Shown here: in pieces, positions 62,739 to 64,000 of the stretch
How positions within the stretch are numbered: the stretch's first letter is position 1
How the letters are laid out: every line of letters begins with the position of its first letter
NCBI RefSeq assembly: GCF_007065885.1
Contig: NZ_CP041409.1
Location: forward strand, 2,093,501-2,157,500
Source: Altererythrobacter sp. TH136
Lineage (GTDB): Bacteria; Pseudomonadota; Alphaproteobacteria; Sphingomonadales; Sphingomonadaceae
Direction of reading: 5' to 3'
Length of the DNA: 64,000 bases
Notes under the pieces: generated by a model
Told to the model about the DNA's origin: nothing
Database searches by the model: none
The model's input: the letters and a program-made list of their open reading frames with translations, nothing else
Made by a program: the position numbers and the translations under genes

Positions 62739-64000
62739 CCGACCAACTCGCGTACGTCCGTTAGCCTGCCGGTCACGGCGGCCGCCGCGGCCATCGCCGG
62801 AGATACAAGATGCGTGCGGGCGCCGGGTCCTTGCCGGCCGACGAAGTTGCGGTTGCTGGTGGAGGCGCACCGTTCGCCCGGCGGCACTTTATCGGGGTTC
62901 ATCGCCAGGCACGCCGAACAGCCAGGTTCGCGCCATTCGAAGCCTGCGTCGGTGAACACCCGATCGAGACCCTCGGCTTCGGCCTGCGCCTTGACCAGCC
63001 CGGACCCGGGCACCACGATCGCCCATTTCACGCCTAACGCCTTGCGCCGCCCGCGCAGCACGGCGGCGGCGGCGCGCAAGTCCTCGATCCGGCTGTTCGT
63101 GCAACTGCCGATGAAGACGTTCTCGATCGTCACTTCCGCCAGCGTCTGTCCCGGCTCGAGCCCCATGTAGGCGAGGCTGTTGCGCACGGCTTCCTGCTTG
63201 GCGGGGTCGGCAAAGCTTTCGGGCAACGGAACCGAGCCCCCGATCGGCGCGACATCTTCCGGGCTGGTCCCCCAGGTCACCGTCGGCTCGACCTCGGCGG
63301 CGTCGATGACCACCACCTTGTCGAATGCGGCGCCGTCATCGGTTCGCAACGATCGCCACCAGGACACGGCGCGCGTCCACTCTTCGCCGGACGGGGCGAG
63401 AGGCCGTCCGCGCAGGTAATCGAACACGACATCGTCCGGTGCGATCAGTCCAGCCCGAGCACCGGCCTCGATGCTCATGTTGCAGACGGTCAACCGGCCT
63501 TCGACACTCATGGTTTCGAACACCTCCCCGCGGTACTCGATCACGTGGCCGGTCCCTCCGGCGGTGCCGACGCGGCCGATGATGTGCAGGATCAGATCCT
63601 TGGCGCTCACCCCAGCGCCCAGCGCCCCAGTGACGCGCACTTCCATGGTCTTCGACTTGCGCAGCAGGAGGGTTTGCGTGGCGAGCACATGCTCGACCTC
63701 GCTGGTGCCAATCCCGAAAGCCAGCGCGCCGACCCCGCCATGCGAAGCGGTGTGGCTGTCGCCGCAGACGATGGTGGTGCCGGGCAGCGAGAACCCCTGT
63801 TCGGGGCCTACGACATGGACGATACCTTGCGCTGGCGCGGTCGCGTCGATGTAGGCGACCCCGAATCCGGCGGTGTTGCGCTCCAGCGCCGCCAGCTGCG
63901 CGGCGCTTTCGGCGTCGGCGATCGGCAACCGGTTGCCTGTCGCGTCCCGCCGGGCGGTCGTGGGAAGGTTGTGGTCCGGCACCGCGAGCGTCAGCTCCGG
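62735..64000 (-). CDS. leuC: 3-isopropylmalate dehydratase large subunit LeuC (5' end cut by window edge)
   Basis: LeuC isomerises 2- to 3-isopropylmalate with LeuD using a [4Fe-4S] cluster. Marks are [25 protein letters not shown] in part, [16 protein letters not shown] and the cluster cysteines in [11 protein letters not shown]. The frame is open to the window edge, so about 50 N-terminal residues are missing. It heads the leu operon on the minus strand, with the glycosylase gene overlapping its stop. Confidence 0.96.
   Translation of the reverse strand, partial: PELTLAVPDHNLPTTARRDATGNRLPIADAESAAQLAALERNTAGFGVAYIDATAPAQGIVHVVGPEQGFSLPGTTIVCGDSHTASHGGVGALAFGIGTSEVEHVLATQTLLLRKSKTMEVRVTGALGAGVSAKDLILHIIGRVGTAGGTGHVIEYRGEVFETMSVEGRLTVCNMSIEAGARAGLIAPDDVVFDYLRGRPLAPSGEEWTRAVSWWRSLRTDDGAAFDKVVVIDAAEVEPTVTWGTSPEDVAPIGGSVPLPESFADPAKQEAVRNSLAYMGLEPGQTLAEVTIENVFIGSCTNSRIEDLRAAAAVLRGRRKALGVKWAIVVPGSGLVKAQAEAEGLDRVFTDAGFEWREPGCSACLAMNPDKVPPGERCASTSNRNFVGRQGPGARTHLVSPAMAAAAAVTGRLTDVRELVG

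Overview
The window is chromosomal DNA of a GC-rich alphaproteobacterium, most likely a member of the Sphingomonadales (Erythrobacteraceae or Sphingomonadaceae). The evidence is the three large TonB-dependent receptors, an RcdA/DUF1465 gene, the F1-ATPase zeta inhibitor (DUF1476), a monothiol glutaredoxin/BolA pair beside leuCD, and a bacteriophytochrome with a fused HWE kinase. Coding density is very high, many genes overlap by 1-4 bases, and no insertion sequence, prophage, integrase or CRISPR array is visible. Species cannot be fixed from this sequence alone.

Layout. 1-5.6 kb (minus): a chemotaxis operon cheA-cheW-cheY-cheB-cheR, then the start of a membrane GGDEF protein cut by the left edge. 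5.7-12.1 kb: an orphan [2Fe-2S] subunit, then an iron-uptake module (PepSY membrane protein, PiuC-type hydroxylase, catecholate-type TonB receptor) with two Fur-like boxes, then an ArsC-like reductase and an MFS transporter. 12.1-22.4 kb: housekeeping genes, including a SAM methyltransferase, lipB, an old yellow enzyme, a DMT exporter, nadA, a LACTB2-like hydrolase with a DUF4230 protein, glpK and rcdA. 22.5-28.5 kb: two divergent DUF465 genes, ptsP, rodZ, cpoB and tilS. 28.5-36.9 kb: an L,D-transpeptidase, a transglutaminase-like protein, a tight operon (MaoC hydratase, CitE-like lyase, YjbQ, ROK kinase), a Crp/Fnr regulator, a large DUF2339 membrane protein and an atypical winged-helix response regulator.

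37-49.6 kb: a TonB receptor and a large lipoprotein (minus) stand back to back with a type IV secretion-like operon (plus): virB1-B2-B3-B4-B6-B9-B10-B11. It has no virB5, virB7, virB8, virD4 or relaxase gene. The divergent intergenic region carries PhoB-box-like direct repeats. This compact set is the best candidate here for an under-described system. 49.8-53.6 kb: a third TonB receptor, a queuosine-precursor transporter and tRNA-Arg(TCT).

53.8-64 kb: a heme oxygenase-bacteriophytochrome operon in which the first enzyme makes the chromophore of the second, an L,D-transpeptidase and a Nudix hydrolase. A 304-base gap then holds a sigma-54-type promoter, two hairpins and a terminator, probably a small RNA. 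The window ends with a minus-strand operon leuC (cut by the right edge)-uracil-DNA-glycosylase-like-51 aa membrane protein-leuD-quinone oxidoreductase-zeta inhibitor-bolA-grxD. Function calls rest on motifs and family recognition by eye; no database search was run.
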